A stretch of DNA of 64,000 nucleotides from Bacteroidaceae bacterium (GTDB taxonomy: Bacteria; Bacteroidota; Bacteroidia; Bacteroidales; Bacteroidaceae). Position 1 is the stretch's first letter; the number at the start of each line of letters is the position of its first letter. The DNA is taken from contig JAFTVE010000033.1 in the NCBI GenBank assembly GCA_017465905.1, positions 1 to 64,000 of the forward strand. Reading direction: 5' to 3'. Shown one piece after another: positions 56,601-64,000 of this stretch. The notes below the pieces were generated by a model. That model saw only the letters and a program-made list of their open reading frames with translations, did not search any database and was not told the DNA's origin. The position numbers and the translations under genes were made by a program.

Positions 56601-57404
56601 GGCAATCTGAATGTCCAGTATATCCCTGCCGGAGGGCTCCGGTTATCGGGAAAGTATACAGTGGAGTCGGGTGAGGTGGACCTGAATGTGCCATTACTTC
56701 ATGTGAACCGCATGACGGTGCGCCCGGGCAGTTCGGTTGTGTGGTCGGGAAATGCTACTAATCCCATACTTGATGTTTCGGCCGAGGACCGCATACGCGC
56801 TTCCGTATCGATGGATGGTGTGCCGCAGACGGTGCTCTTCGTCACGGGTGTATCGCTGACAGACACGATGGACAAGCTTGGCCTGCAGTTTACGCTTGCC
56901 GCTCCGGAGAATGCTTCGATGCAGAATTCCCTGGCTGCTCTCTCCCCCGAGGAACGCAGTAAGCTGGCGGTAGCGTTGCTTACGACGGGCTTGTATCTGG
57001 GCGAGGGAGGTACGGGCAATCTGATGAATACGGCGCTCATGGGTTTCCTGCAGTCGCAACTCGATAATATCTCCCGAGATGCCTTCCGTACGGTTGATGT
57101 TAGTATCGGTGTTGAGCCGTTGTTGGATGGGGTGAGTGGTGTGAGTACTCGGACTGACTATTCGTTCAGCATTGCCAAGCGTCTGTGGGATGATCGCATA
57201 CGAATCGTCGTGGGGGGAAGCGTCACTACTAGTAATGAGCGTATAGCTGATGAGGCAATCATTGACAATGTCAGTGTAGAGTGGCGCATAAGCCCCAATG
57301 GTAGCCAATACCTGCGCTTCTACTATGATAAGAACTACGAGAGTATCCTTGAGGGCGAGATACGCGAGACGGGTGTCGGGTATGCCTATCGTAGGAAGTG
57401 GTGA
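53655..57404 (+). CDS. TamB-domain translocation/assembly protein
   Basis: 1249 residues. One N-terminal membrane anchor (ILRWLLMTAVLLLLLPVVVV) and an AsmA-like start (SRQLTERVGYAVTIGEFRLR) are followed by a very long beta-rich repeat region, as expected for a hydrophobic-groove bridge through the periplasm. The C-terminal DUF490/TamB domain lies at ~900-1249 (GRVVINGPFDALSLSGSLVL, SGKYTVESGEVDLNVPLL, RIRASVSMDGVPQTVLFVTG). It likely moves lipids or supports outer-membrane protein insertion with the BamA/TamA-like barrel encoded 21 bp downstream. No clean TAnnTTTG box is seen upstream. Confidence 0.9.
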   Translation: MPKKTNRILRWLLMTAVLLLLLPVVVVVVCYAPPVQHFAREWGSRQLTERVGYAVTIGEFRLRFPLRISLADVRVADVGSVENVSFRLGVLPLMRGRAVVDYLTAKNLAVRTDTLMPAIEIDGDVQCVRLDNLEYVWATHELHLRDVLLSGGDVCLLQHGTNAIDGASVKRMPLSFHAGSLRLEDMAVEYRTDAMQIAVMAELLCLHESIVDSTMAVSLQQLTLSDGAVSLSSDVGASSWDFSALNLRIDSIRYARQSASLNLAALSFVESHGIRLHEGAFSLLWDDGVVRLPRFSFRTEDSFLEGHLREFTNRSSAVMLDGDITGRLGYDDAMRMASISSVLPTDFMQLYPIAPLDLTVALDGSLDALRITTCEVSLDSAFAIRAEGWVNNLPDFSQLEARLGLDLQTYDLDFVASLLDTIWQQRVILPPEIVCKGTFNYMPDTVNVELDLASPYGSVAVITGYCFSDRHYALQARLDTFDLHRLLPTGEWGTVTLQADIAGCGFDYMSTETSAEVFLHLDSLQWGERSFSGGSLQASLVRRRIEADVVYSDSLMRFRLNAAARYSPHVMQGSVYAHMLDLDMRGLQLTDAEVNPSMQCNLLFGVDSTSTYTLRGRFHDMAIAAPDRVEHPLPLDFRVALGPDTLALGVQAGDLHVSAHAHIDELPWRVPELDRESYLSLMTNLYADVSTGSNNPVSDYLSLVGVDYRSIRGTIRGDSNTLKADVLVDELVVKELAIDTAVVKADYVDRQLKAHVLADNLEWKMQQMQLYASAEAMLAWDDTFAPERLTGMLCFSHLRYELPTYSLLVQVGDTLVLPFVEGGFSLRDVPLYTMGKQPLVVNGRVEVLDRPSLQLQIDAHGGNLLQRRPTRQALLYGDARVSGRVVINGPFDALSLSGSLVLRSGSSIHYIYRDAMLTAGNQLDDVVTFVNFAQAASPSSQARKTYGSYGFAMNLNVAIDPTVQLEVMLGASGQNTCTLQGGGNLNVQYIPAGGLRLSGKYTVESGEVDLNVPLLHVNRMTVRPGSSVVWSGNATNPILDVSAEDRIRASVSMDGVPQTVLFVTGVSLTDTMDKLGLQFTLAAPENASMQNSLAALSPEERSKLAVALLTTGLYLGEGGTGNLMNTALMGFLQSQLDNISRDAFRTVDVSIGVEPLLDGVSGVSTRTDYSFSIAKRLWDDRIRIVVGGSVTTSNERIADEAIIDNVSVEWRISPNGSQYLRFYYDKNYESILEGEIRETGVGYAYRRKW

Positions 57405-57425
57405 TTAGTTAAGAATTTAGAGTTT

Positions 57426-59771
57426 ATGGTTTATGGTTTGTTTAGAGTAGCTATCCGGATAGCTAATTTTTCACTTTCATCTTTCCACTTTCCATTCATT
57501 CTTGCGAGCATGTTGCTACTCTCCTGCTCCACAGTGCGTCGTTTACCCGAGGGTGAACTGCTCTATACAGGTACACGCAAGGTGGAGGTGGTTGATGCGC
57601 CTTACTCTCCGCTGCGCGACAAGGCTGTGGGGGAAGCGAAAGTGGCTTTTGTATCACCGCCCAACAATGCACTTTTTGGTAGTTCTCGCTATCGTACTCC
57701 ACTGCCGTTAGGGTTATGGGCCTACAACGCTTTTCTTGGTGATAGCACGGGCCTGCGCCGCTGGATGTTCCGTACGTTTGCTGTCCAACCTATTCTGGTT
57801 TCTACGGTGAACCCTGCTCTCCGGGCGGGGGTGGCTGCCAATACTTTGCGTAATTATGGTTACTTCGGTGCTGGCGTATCGTATCGGGTTGATACTTTGG
57901 CTGGTGGCAAGAGGGCACAGCTCTCCTATGTGCTGAGGCTGGGTCGTCCGTGGTACTATGGGACGGTCGAGTATCGTGGATTCACCTCATCCATGGATAG
58001 CCTCATGTGCTCAACTTGGGGTGAGCGGCTGCTACGTGAGGGGGACCAATTTGCCTATGCCACGCTGAATGGCGAGCGAAACCGTCTCTTTACGCTTTTC
58101 CGTGAACATGGCTATTACTTCTTCCGTCCCGAGATGGTGACGATCCTGGCCGATACGATGAGTGTGAGGGGGAGGGTGCCGCTTCGTATCGAACTGCAGC
58201 AGGGAGTGCCCCACTATGCAACACGTCCGTGGTACGTGGGGCGTACCTACCTTTCTGTGCGTCGTGAGGCTGCGCAGTCTTTGTCCGACACGCTGCTGAC
58301 AGATGACTACACTTACATTTATGCAGGTAGGCACACTCCTGTTCGCCGTGCATTGCTCGATTCGCGTTTGTCCTATCGGCGTGGCGATGCCTTCTCTCCT
58401 TCTGCACAGAATGCTACGCAACGTGAACTCTTTCGGCTTGGGGTGTTCAGTGCGGTGAGTGTCGGTTTTGTGCCGCGCGACAGTGTCGGACGTACCGATA
58501 CGCTCGATGTGTATATTAATGCATTGCTCGACTCTCCCTATGAACTGTCGCTGGAGGCTAACCTGACGGCCAAGAGCAACGATCAGGTGGGGCCTGGGGT
58601 GGTTGCCTCATTCTCGCGCAAGAATCTGTTGCGCCTGGCCGAGGTCATGCAACTGCGCCTCAAGGGTTCGTATGAATGGCAGACACAGCGTGCTTTGCGT
58701 CGCGAAGGGTCTGCAGCAAATTCCTTTGAGTTAGGAGCCGATGCTTCCATGTCGGTCCCTCAGTTGCTCTTCCCTGGAGGATATAGCCATCGTTACCGTT
58801 ATCCCGTGTCGACGACGGGCAGGCTCTATGCCGACTGGCTCAGTCGTGGAGGCTATTTTCGCATGCTCTCCTTTGGCGGTAACCTCACCTATGCCTTTTC
58901 TACGTCTGCTGTGTTGGCACATAGCCTCACCCCCTTTAAGCTTACGTTCAACACGCTGGAGCGTACTACACACCGTTTCGATTCTCTGATGACGGCCAAT
59001 CCTGCGATCGGACTCTCATTCCGCGATCAGTTTGTCCCCTCGGCTGTGTATACGCTTACCTACGACGATACTGCATTCCCGTCGCGTCATTCCTCAAAGG
59101 TAACTCTTACGCTTGCCTCGGCTGGTGCTGTTACCTCACTGGTGTATGCTGCTGCTGGACGCCCTTTGCGCGAACGCGGCAAGACCCTTATGGGGACTCC
59201 CTTCGCACAGTTTGTCAAGGGCTCCGTGGAGGCGTGCCGTTACTTTTCTCTTGCCGAGCAGCACACGCTGGCTGCGCGTCTCATTGCAGGGGCGGTGTAT
59301 GCGTATGGCAACAGCCGCGTAGCTCCTTTCAGCGAGCAGTTCCATGTGGGTGGTGCCAACGATCTGCGTGCTTTTCCGTTGCGTGGCATAGGTCCAGGAA
59401 GCTATCACTCGTCGGGACGGTACGCCTATATTGACCACACGGGCGACCTCAAGCTAGAGGTCAATCTCGAGTGGCGCTTTCCCATCGTGGGGCAGTTAGG
59501 TGGTGCACTTTTTGTGGATGCGGGCAACGTGTGGCTTCTGCGCAATGAGGGGGCACGTCCTGGTGCTGAGTTCCGCTGGTCGGCTCTGGGGCGTGATGTG
59601 GCAGTAGGTTCGGGCGTGGGGCTGCGCTACAACCTCAAGGTACTGGTGTTGCGTATGGATGTCGGGGTGCCGTTACATATACCTTACGCAACGAGTCGGA
59701 GGGGATACTACAATGTGCCTCACTTCGGACGTGGCCTCTGCTGGCACTTTGCGGTGGGGTATCCGTTTTGA
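57426..59771 (+). CDS. BamA/TamA-family outer-membrane assembly barrel, lipoprotein-like start
   Basis: 781 residues from the ATG at 57426, or about 753 from the ATG at 57510 (MLLLSCSTVRRLPEGELLYT). The lipobox LLLSC argues for SPII processing. The first 28 codons lie over a TTTCACTTTCAT-type simple repeat, so the start is uncertain. POTRA-like repeats occupy ~40-380. The C-terminal surface-antigen barrel has VGGANDLRAFPLRGIGPGSY (the conserved loop-6 region), VNLEWRFPIVGQLGGALFVD and the aromatic end FAVGYPF. It pairs with the TamB gene 21 bp upstream. Confidence 0.88.
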   Translation: MVYGLFRVAIRIANFSLSSFHFPFILASMLLLSCSTVRRLPEGELLYTGTRKVEVVDAPYSPLRDKAVGEAKVAFVSPPNNALFGSSRYRTPLPLGLWAYNAFLGDSTGLRRWMFRTFAVQPILVSTVNPALRAGVAANTLRNYGYFGAGVSYRVDTLAGGKRAQLSYVLRLGRPWYYGTVEYRGFTSSMDSLMCSTWGERLLREGDQFAYATLNGERNRLFTLFREHGYYFFRPEMVTILADTMSVRGRVPLRIELQQGVPHYATRPWYVGRTYLSVRREAAQSLSDTLLTDDYTYIYAGRHTPVRRALLDSRLSYRRGDAFSPSAQNATQRELFRLGVFSAVSVGFVPRDSVGRTDTLDVYINALLDSPYELSLEANLTAKSNDQVGPGVVASFSRKNLLRLAEVMQLRLKGSYEWQTQRALRREGSAANSFELGADASMSVPQLLFPGGYSHRYRYPVSTTGRLYADWLSRGGYFRMLSFGGNLTYAFSTSAVLAHSLTPFKLTFNTLERTTHRFDSLMTANPAIGLSFRDQFVPSAVYTLTYDDTAFPSRHSSKVTLTLASAGAVTSLVYAAAGRPLRERGKTLMGTPFAQFVKGSVEACRYFSLAEQHTLAARLIAGAVYAYGNSRVAPFSEQFHVGGANDLRAFPLRGIGPGSYHSSGRYAYIDHTGDLKLEVNLEWRFPIVGQLGGALFVDAGNVWLLRNEGARPGAEFRWSALGRDVAVGSGVGLRYNLKVLVLRMDVGVPLHIPYATSRRGYYNVPHFGRGLCWHFAVGYPF

Positions 59772-59780
59772 AAGAGAATG

Positions 59781-59830
59781 ATAGCCATCTTTTACGTTTT
59801 ATAGTTACAGATGACGTAAATGATGGCTAT
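59781..59830. terminator. Bidirectional hairpin between convergent genes
   Basis: ATAGCCATC (59781-59789) and TTTACGT (59791-59797) pair with ACGTAAA (59814-59820) and GATGGCTAT (59822-59830). It lies 9 bp past the barrel gene stop and 22 bp past the ALDH stop. T-runs are weak on both sides. Confidence 0.7.
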
Positions 59831-59852
59831 TGTCTGTTCGTGCCGCGTATGT

Positions 59853-61241
59853 CTACACAATCTTCTTCACCAGAGAGAACATCTTGTAGGGCATGTAGCG
59901 GAAGGGGAGGTCTATCCAGGTGCCGGTGGCCACTACGGTGCGGTAGTGTGAGAAGGCGCGGTAGCTCTCCTCGCCGTGGTAGCTGCCCATGCCGGAGTTG
60001 CCCACGCCGCCGAAGGGCACGTGCTCGTTGGCGATGTGCATGATGGTGTCGTTGATGCAGGCACCGCCCGATGAGGTGTGGCGGATGATGCTCCACCCGT
60101 CGGCCTCGCGGCCGAAGTAGTAGAAGGCCAGCGGCTTCTCGCGGCGGGTGATGTAGCCGGCAACGTCGTCTATATTATTAAAGGTGAGGATGGGCAGTAC
60201 GGGGCCGAAGATCTCCTCGGTGAGCACCTCGTGGCTGCTGGCCTTGGCATCGGCATCGGCATCGCTGAGGCTGATGTGCATGTCGAGCAGGGTGGGCTCG
60301 ATGAAACGCTCGCGCTCGTCGGTGCGCCCGCCATAGAGGATGTCGCCCTGGGTGAGGTAGCCCTTGACACGGGTGAAGGCGCGGTCGCTCACCATGCGCA
60401 CATAGTGGCGGTGCTCCTTGATGTCGGTGCCGTGAAGCTCGCGCACGGCCTTGGCAAACTCTTTGACGAAGGCCTCCTTCACCTCTTCGTGGATGAGCAG
60501 GTAGTCGGGCGCTATGCAGGTCTGCCCCGAGTTGAGGGTCTTGCCCCACGCTACACGCTTGGCGGCGGTGGGTATATGGGCCGTGCGGTCTACGATGCAG
60601 GGGCTCTTGCCACCGAGCTCGAGCACCACGGGCGTGAGGTGTCGCGATGCGGCCTCCATCACGATCTTGCCCAGCGAGGGGCTACCAGTGAAGAAGATGA
60701 GGTCGAAGCGGTGGGCGAGCAATGCCTGATTGACATCGCGGTTGCCCAGCACGATGGCAATGTATTGCGGGTCGAAGGTGTCTTCGATCATCTCGCGCAG
60801 CACGCTCGATACGGTGGGCACGTAGGGCGAGGGTTTCAGTATGGCGGTGCACCCGGCCGAGATGGCGCCCACGAGGGGGTTGAGCAGCAGCTGCACGGGG
60901 TAGTTCCACGGGGCCATGATGAGCGTGTTGCCCAGCGGTTCGCTCACGATGTAGCTGCGCGAGGGAAACATCTTGAGGGGCGTACTCTTGCGGCGGCGCT
61001 TGCTCCAGCGGCCGAGGTGGCGCAGGTGGTTGGTAATCTCGCTACGCACGATGCTGAGCTCGGTGAGGTAGGCCTCTTCGTACGACTTGTGGAGGTCGGC
61101 CCACAGCGCATCGGCCAGTGGCTTTTCCCATTTGGTGAGTGCTGCCTGCAGCTTCTGTAGCATCTGGCGGCGGAAGTTGATGTCGAGGGTGGCGCCGCTA
61201 CGGAAGAAGGCGCGCTGGGAGGTGATGATGGATGATATCAT
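59853..61241 (-). CDS. Aldehyde dehydrogenase family protein
   Basis: 462 residues, the shorter ALDH3-like size. Motifs are NPLVGAISAGCTAILKPSPY (NAD pocket), LELGGKSPCIV with the general-base Glu (about residue 207), and NSGQTCIAPDYLL with the catalytic Cys (about 242). FGPVLPILTFNN follows further on. It oxidises a medium- or long-chain aldehyde to the acid with NAD(P)+. C-terminal hydrophobic anchoring is not evident. It lies 77 bp downstream of the SDR gene on the same strand; together they could handle an alcohol-aldehyde-acid series, which is inference. Confidence 0.92.
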   Translation of the reverse strand: MISSIITSQRAFFRSGATLDINFRRQMLQKLQAALTKWEKPLADALWADLHKSYEEAYLTELSIVRSEITNHLRHLGRWSKRRRKSTPLKMFPSRSYIVSEPLGNTLIMAPWNYPVQLLLNPLVGAISAGCTAILKPSPYVPTVSSVLREMIEDTFDPQYIAIVLGNRDVNQALLAHRFDLIFFTGSPSLGKIVMEAASRHLTPVVLELGGKSPCIVDRTAHIPTAAKRVAWGKTLNSGQTCIAPDYLLIHEEVKEAFVKEFAKAVRELHGTDIKEHRHYVRMVSDRAFTRVKGYLTQGDILYGGRTDERERFIEPTLLDMHISLSDADADAKASSHEVLTEEIFGPVLPILTFNNIDDVAGYITRREKPLAFYYFGREADGWSIIRHTSSGGACINDTIMHIANEHVPFGGVGNSGMGSYHGEESYRAFSHYRTVVATGTWIDLPFRYMPYKMFSLVKKIV

Positions 61242-61318
61242 AGGTGTATGAGAAATTGCTTAATAAGCCCATTGAAGAATAAATCGTAAATTGTAAATCG
61301 TCAAATTGTAAATGAGAT

Positions 61319-62125
61319 TTACTTTCTCCCCACAAAGTTATCCATTGTGTGGTAAATACCAAAGACTTTGCCGAAGAAAAAGTCGAAAAGGCGTGTGGGA
61401 AGGATGAATTGCCAGAAGCGGATGAAGTGGAAGCCGAAGGGGATGCCCTTGAAGTGCTTGTCGTGCTCGATGGCACGCAGTATCTTGGCGGCTGTCTTCG
61501 TGGGGTCGAGGATGGGGATGATGGGCGACTTCACGCCGTCGAACATGCCTGTGTTGATGTAGTAGGGTGCGATGGTGGTGAAGTGTACGCCGGAGTGCTC
61601 GTCCTGTAGCTCGATGCGTACCGAGTCGGACCACCCGATGACGGCCCACTTCGATGCGGCGTATACCGACATCTTGGGGTTTGACAGCATGCCGCCCGCC
61701 GAGGCGATGTTGCATACGTGTCCTTTGCCACGGCGCTTCATGTCGGGCAATGCCTGCAGGGCCACATACATGGGGGCTATGGTGTTGATACGCATGGTGC
61801 GGTCGATTTCCGACACGTCTACCCGGTCGAAGGTCTTGTTGCTCGTGATGATGCCGGCGCAGTTGATGACGATGTCTACCTCGCCGCAGGCCTCTACGGT
61901 GGAGGCATAGGCTGCCTTCACATTGTCGTAGTCCGACACGTCGACGCGCACGCCCTTTACCTGGCCCTTGGCCGAGAGCTCGGCTACGGCGGCATCGATG
62001 CCTGCCTGGTTGATGTCCCAGATGATGAGCATGCGTGCGCCCTTCTCCAGGGCCATGCGTCCCATGATCTTGCCTATGCCCGACGCTCCGCCGGTGATAA
62101 GCACACTGTTGTCCTTAATTTTCAT
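61319..62125 (-). CDS. Short-chain dehydrogenase/reductase
   Basis: 268 residues. Rossmann start VLITGGASGIGKIMGRMALE with TGxxxGIG, NCAG near residue 90, catalytic Ser in NIASAGGML and YAASK (Tyr and Lys, about 157-161). The longer C-terminal region (FHFIRFWQFILPTRLFDFFF) is hydrophobic and suggests membrane association, as in retinol dehydrogenase-like SDRs. It is first of a two-gene unit with the aldehyde dehydrogenase. Confidence 0.92.
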   Translation of the reverse strand: MKIKDNSVLITGGASGIGKIMGRMALEKGARMLIIWDINQAGIDAAVAELSAKGQVKGVRVDVSDYDNVKAAYASTVEACGEVDIVINCAGIITSNKTFDRVDVSEIDRTMRINTIAPMYVALQALPDMKRRGKGHVCNIASAGGMLSNPKMSVYAASKWAVIGWSDSVRIELQDEHSGVHFTTIAPYYINTGMFDGVKSPIIPILDPTKTAAKILRAIEHDKHFKGIPFGFHFIRFWQFILPTRLFDFFFGKVFGIYHTMDNFVGRK

Positions 62126-62165
62126 AGTTAATCTTTTTACCTTAAAAAACTAATTGTTGTGGCTG

Positions 62166-62173
62166 CAAAGGTA
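62166..62173 (-). promoter_or_regulatory. -7 box of the SDR/ALDH unit
   Basis: TACCTTTG on the minus strand, 41 bp before the SDR ATG; the TTTG upstream is spaced slightly short. From here to 62398 I see only a small hairpin (AATCAGCA 62301-62308 with TGCTGATT 62321-62328). Confidence 0.65.
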
Positions 62174-62398
62174 TAACAAATTCGCGCCCAAAGGTTTCAC
62201 ACTTATCACAAAGCATGACTGTTCGCCCCAATTAGGATGTATTCGTCCCAAATGGACGTGAACCAATTAGATAAGGTGTTAGAGGATTTGTGAAAATAAC
62301 AATCAGCACACAATGGAGCATGCTGATTGAATATGATGTTAAGGATGGATTTTCTGTGTGCTTGTTACAGAACCCCTTTGCTGCTAGGCAGGTCGTAG

Positions 62399-62641
62399 TT
62401 GAATGGTTGGCGGTGTAAGGCGGAGGGTAGGGTGGTATGCCGCATTGCCGATGGCGAGACCGGCATCCGCGACTATCGCGGCACGATAGATGGCCGCTGG
62501 GTACTCTTCAAGTATAGCAGCAAGAATGCCCGCCTCACCTGCGACCTCCGTGCCGAAGGCATCGGCCCCGGCCGTCACCAAGTAGAAATCAAGGTGACCG
62601 ATATGCGGGGAAACGTGAGAGTTGTGAGTTATGAGTTGTGA
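62399..62641 (+). pseudogene. C-terminal fragment of an M23-type peptidase
   Basis: An 80-codon frame opening with a TTG. From residue ~14 it reads like the end of the Bacteroidetes M23 peptidase family: RIADGETGIRDYRGTIDGRW, then VLFKYSSKNARL and the closing VEIKVTDMRGNVRVV. The catalytic LytM domain (several hundred residues) is missing. There is no start context. It is a gene remnant next to the mini-element and may have been cut by its arrival. Confidence 0.65.
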
Positions 62642-62727
62642 TAAAACTGACGGAGCCTTTCGTCAGAAAAAACTCTTTGTCTGATTTTCTATACATTACT
62701 TTAGGGAGCTTTAAAGCACTTTACCGA

Positions 62728-63223
62728 AATAGGTTGTCAGGTTGTCCTTGTATGCAGCAATCCGCTGTGCATCACCGTCTTGGCGGGGACAACCCAGGCT
62801 GTCCTTGGCCTGTCCTCCCTCACGCGGTGTGTTATCTCTTGGAGAAATCCATAGCACTTTCTGATGGAACTACAATGCGTTTTCCCAGTTTGTGTACTGA
62901 TGGCTTATTTACCGTTCGCGAACGACTGCGCTGCTCTTCGCGAACGACCGAGCTGCCCTTCGCGAACAGCCGCGCTGCTCTTCGCGAACAGCAAATGAAT
63001 CCATCAAACGAAGTTGGGAAAAACGCTTTATTTGTAGTGGAGAAAGGCAAGTGATTTTGTACATCTCTTCGTGTAATATTGTACAAATTCACATTGGATT
63101 AATCTACATCAAGCACATTTCTGTTAAGTCGTCAAGGACAACCCGAGGACAACCCTAGTTGTCCTTATTTACTGATTGATATACAATGTGCTATGTCGTG
63201 CAAGGACAGCCGGACAACCTATT
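62728..63223. mobile_element. Gene-less inverted-repeat element with 22-bp iterons
   Basis: Left end 62728-62817 and right end 63134-63223 are inverted repeats of equal length. The outermost 24 bp match at 22 positions (AATAGGTTGTC, GG, TGTCCTTG). A second block at positions 60-90 matches at about 22 of 30; the middle part does not match. Both ends carry several GGTTGTCC/GGACAACC motifs. The centre has four 22-bp iterons (62915-63002). This is the layout of the HU/DUF3987 element at 17.5-21.5 kb without its genes. The frames inside (about 86 codons minus strand, 138 codons plus strand) have no family features. I read it as a mini-derivative relying on proteins supplied in trans. Confidence 0.72.
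62915..63002. repeat. Four 22-bp iterons inside the mini-element
   Basis: Units start at 62915, 62937, 62959 and 62981. The core is TTCGCGAACRRCYGMGCTGC; the last unit diverges after 12 bp. The TTCGCG core and the exact 22-bp period recall the array at 18341-18428. Confidence 0.9.
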
Positions 63224-63398
63224 CCGCAACACTCGTTTTATATGGATGTTTTGGGAAACGCACCTTCATTTTGCTACCGATACAACATTACCCCATAACT
63301 CTAAACCGTCATCCATCAACCATCAACCGCAGCTCCGCTGCTTAGTCATCGTCATCGTTGCAATCTCCGATTGCTAAAAATAATTCACCATTCACCAT

Positions 63399-63665
63399 TC
63401 ATAATTCAGAATTAATCTCTATCTTTGTCGCATCGCTCACGCCGAACATGTTCGTGGGTGCGCGATAGACATATTGAAAGGCGTTTACTACGCTTTGGTT
63501 TTTTGCGCTCTTAAACTTTCCACAATCAAGATCGTAATCAAAAAAACTAAGCAACGGTGAATGCCCCGTGGTTGTGTAATACACAGCCCTCATTGTGTCA
63601 AGGCCATTGGTGTACCCGTACGCCAATGGCAACTTTGGGCACAGCAGGGTTGTTGATATATACAA
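63399..63665 (-). other. Unassigned 88-codon frame
   Basis: A minus-strand frame (…VYYTTTGHSPLLSFFDYDLD… ending TKIEINSEL) with protein-like composition but no promoter, no recognised family and no convincing start. It may be a fragment. The rest of 63224-63840 contains simple CACCATTCACCATT-type repeats and nothing else that I can support. A TATCTTTG box at 63420-63427 could start a plus-strand transcript. Confidence 0.25.
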
Positions 63666-63840
63666 ATTGCGTGGGTCTTCTCTTGTTGTTCGTTCCGATT
63701 ACGAAGGTTCCGTGGAAAGACCTAAGAGCGAGGAGCGAGCGACAGTGAAGGACTCCACGCTTTCTTTTTGTCTTCATGTCAGTAATAGAAAAACACACGG
63801 TTGCCGTAGTCCTCGACCGTAACATAGGTTAAGAGGAACT

Positions 63841-64000
63841 ATGGCCAACGAAAATCTATCGAATGCAAAGAATGCGAAGAATGATGAGTTTTATACTCAG
63901 TACCACGACATCGAGAAGGAAGTGAATGCCTATCTGGAATACAATCCTGACGTGTTTAGAGAAAAGACGGTGCTCTTGCCTTGCGACGATCCCGAATGGA
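63841..64000 (+). CDS. EcoRI-family adenine-specific DNA methyltransferase, N-terminus (cut by window end)
   Basis: The first 53 codons of a frame open to the window edge. After a short Asn/Lys-rich lead it has the block NDEFYTQYHDIEKEV, then LPCDDPEW, which fits the start of M.EcoRI-like methyltransferases (SDEFYTQY… then CNCDDP). These methylate adenine in a restriction site. A partner restriction gene, if any, lies beyond the window. The gene is 618 bp from the mini-element. Confidence 0.8.
   Translation, partial: MANENLSNAKNAKNDEFYTQYHDIEKEVNAYLEYNPDVFREKTVLLPCDDPEW

Noticed and set aside
62638..63054. 138-codon plus-strand and 86-codon minus-strand frames inside the mini-element
   Set aside because: They run through the iterons and inverted end, giving repetitive Arg/Ser/Glu peptides; no promoter or family signature.
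63598..63825. 75-codon frames on both strands before the methyltransferase
   Set aside because: Mutually overlapping, no conserved motif, no start signals.

Overview
The window is chromosomal DNA of a Bacteroidales bacterium, most likely a gut or oral Prevotellaceae relative. The signs are a SusC/SusD starch locus, SPII lipoproteins, LytS/LytTR signalling, NigD-, DUF3256-, DUF4954- and GGGtGRT-type proteins, and many promoters of the Bacteroidetes form (TTTG or TTG, 19-20 bp, then TAnnTTTG). Coding density is normal for the phylum. Base composition changes sharply: roughly 5.1-15.1 kb is visibly AT-rich against GC-rich neighbours.

Layout. 0-3.1 kb: the 3' end of a NarL-type sensor kinase with its regulator, then a divergent NifU-like/GGGtGRT pair. 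3.2-16.2 kb: a secreted carbohydrate-binding-like protein and a GH26 mannanase that look like one former operon. They are now split by a 10.5 kb AT-rich island bounded by a 131 bp direct repeat. The island holds a TetR regulator, a frameshifted alpha-oxoamine synthase, a truncated GT2, two giant outer-membrane barrels, a truncated C39 peptidase-ABC exporter fused by deletion to the SPASM tail of a radical SAM maturase, and an intact 12-cysteine double-glycine peptide. I read it as a decaying RiPP (GG-Bacteroidales type) locus.

16.3-21.5 kb: an inverted-repeat-bounded element with an HU-like DNA-binding protein, four 22-bp iterons and a DUF3987 P-loop protein. Its ends are duplicated on both sides. 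One duplication encloses a secreted protein gene, the other a YhcG/DUF1016 nuclease gene. A 0.5 kb gene-less element with the same architecture (about 90 bp inverted ends, four 22-bp iterons, different motif) lies at 62.7-63.2 kb. I do not know of a description of this element family, and it is the best candidate for something new here.

21.6-30.1 kb: YeiH, a DUF4375 protein, a NigD-like lipoprotein, a Yip1 protein, SmpB, a nucleoside-recognition membrane protein and glutamate-dependent acid resistance (GadC/GadB). Then comes a chimeric ORF that joins the first 25 residues of methionine synthase MetH to a second copy of the 3' half of the nucleoside-recognition gene. 30.2-45.7 kb: one long minus-strand starch/maltodextrin utilization locus (MFS transporter, SusC, SusD, SusE/F-like, GH13, a double GH13-GH13 enzyme, GH97). 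A LytS/LytTR pair reads away from it.

48-62 kb: housekeeping and envelope genes (DUF4954, DUF3256, secreted nuclease, L31 type B, SGNH hydrolase, TamB and a BamA/TamA-like barrel, aldehyde dehydrogenase, SDR). 62.4-64 kb: an M23 peptidase fragment, the mini-element and the start of an EcoRI-family adenine methyltransferase cut by the window edge. No rRNA, tRNA or CRISPR array was seen. All family assignments are from reading the proteins, without database searches.
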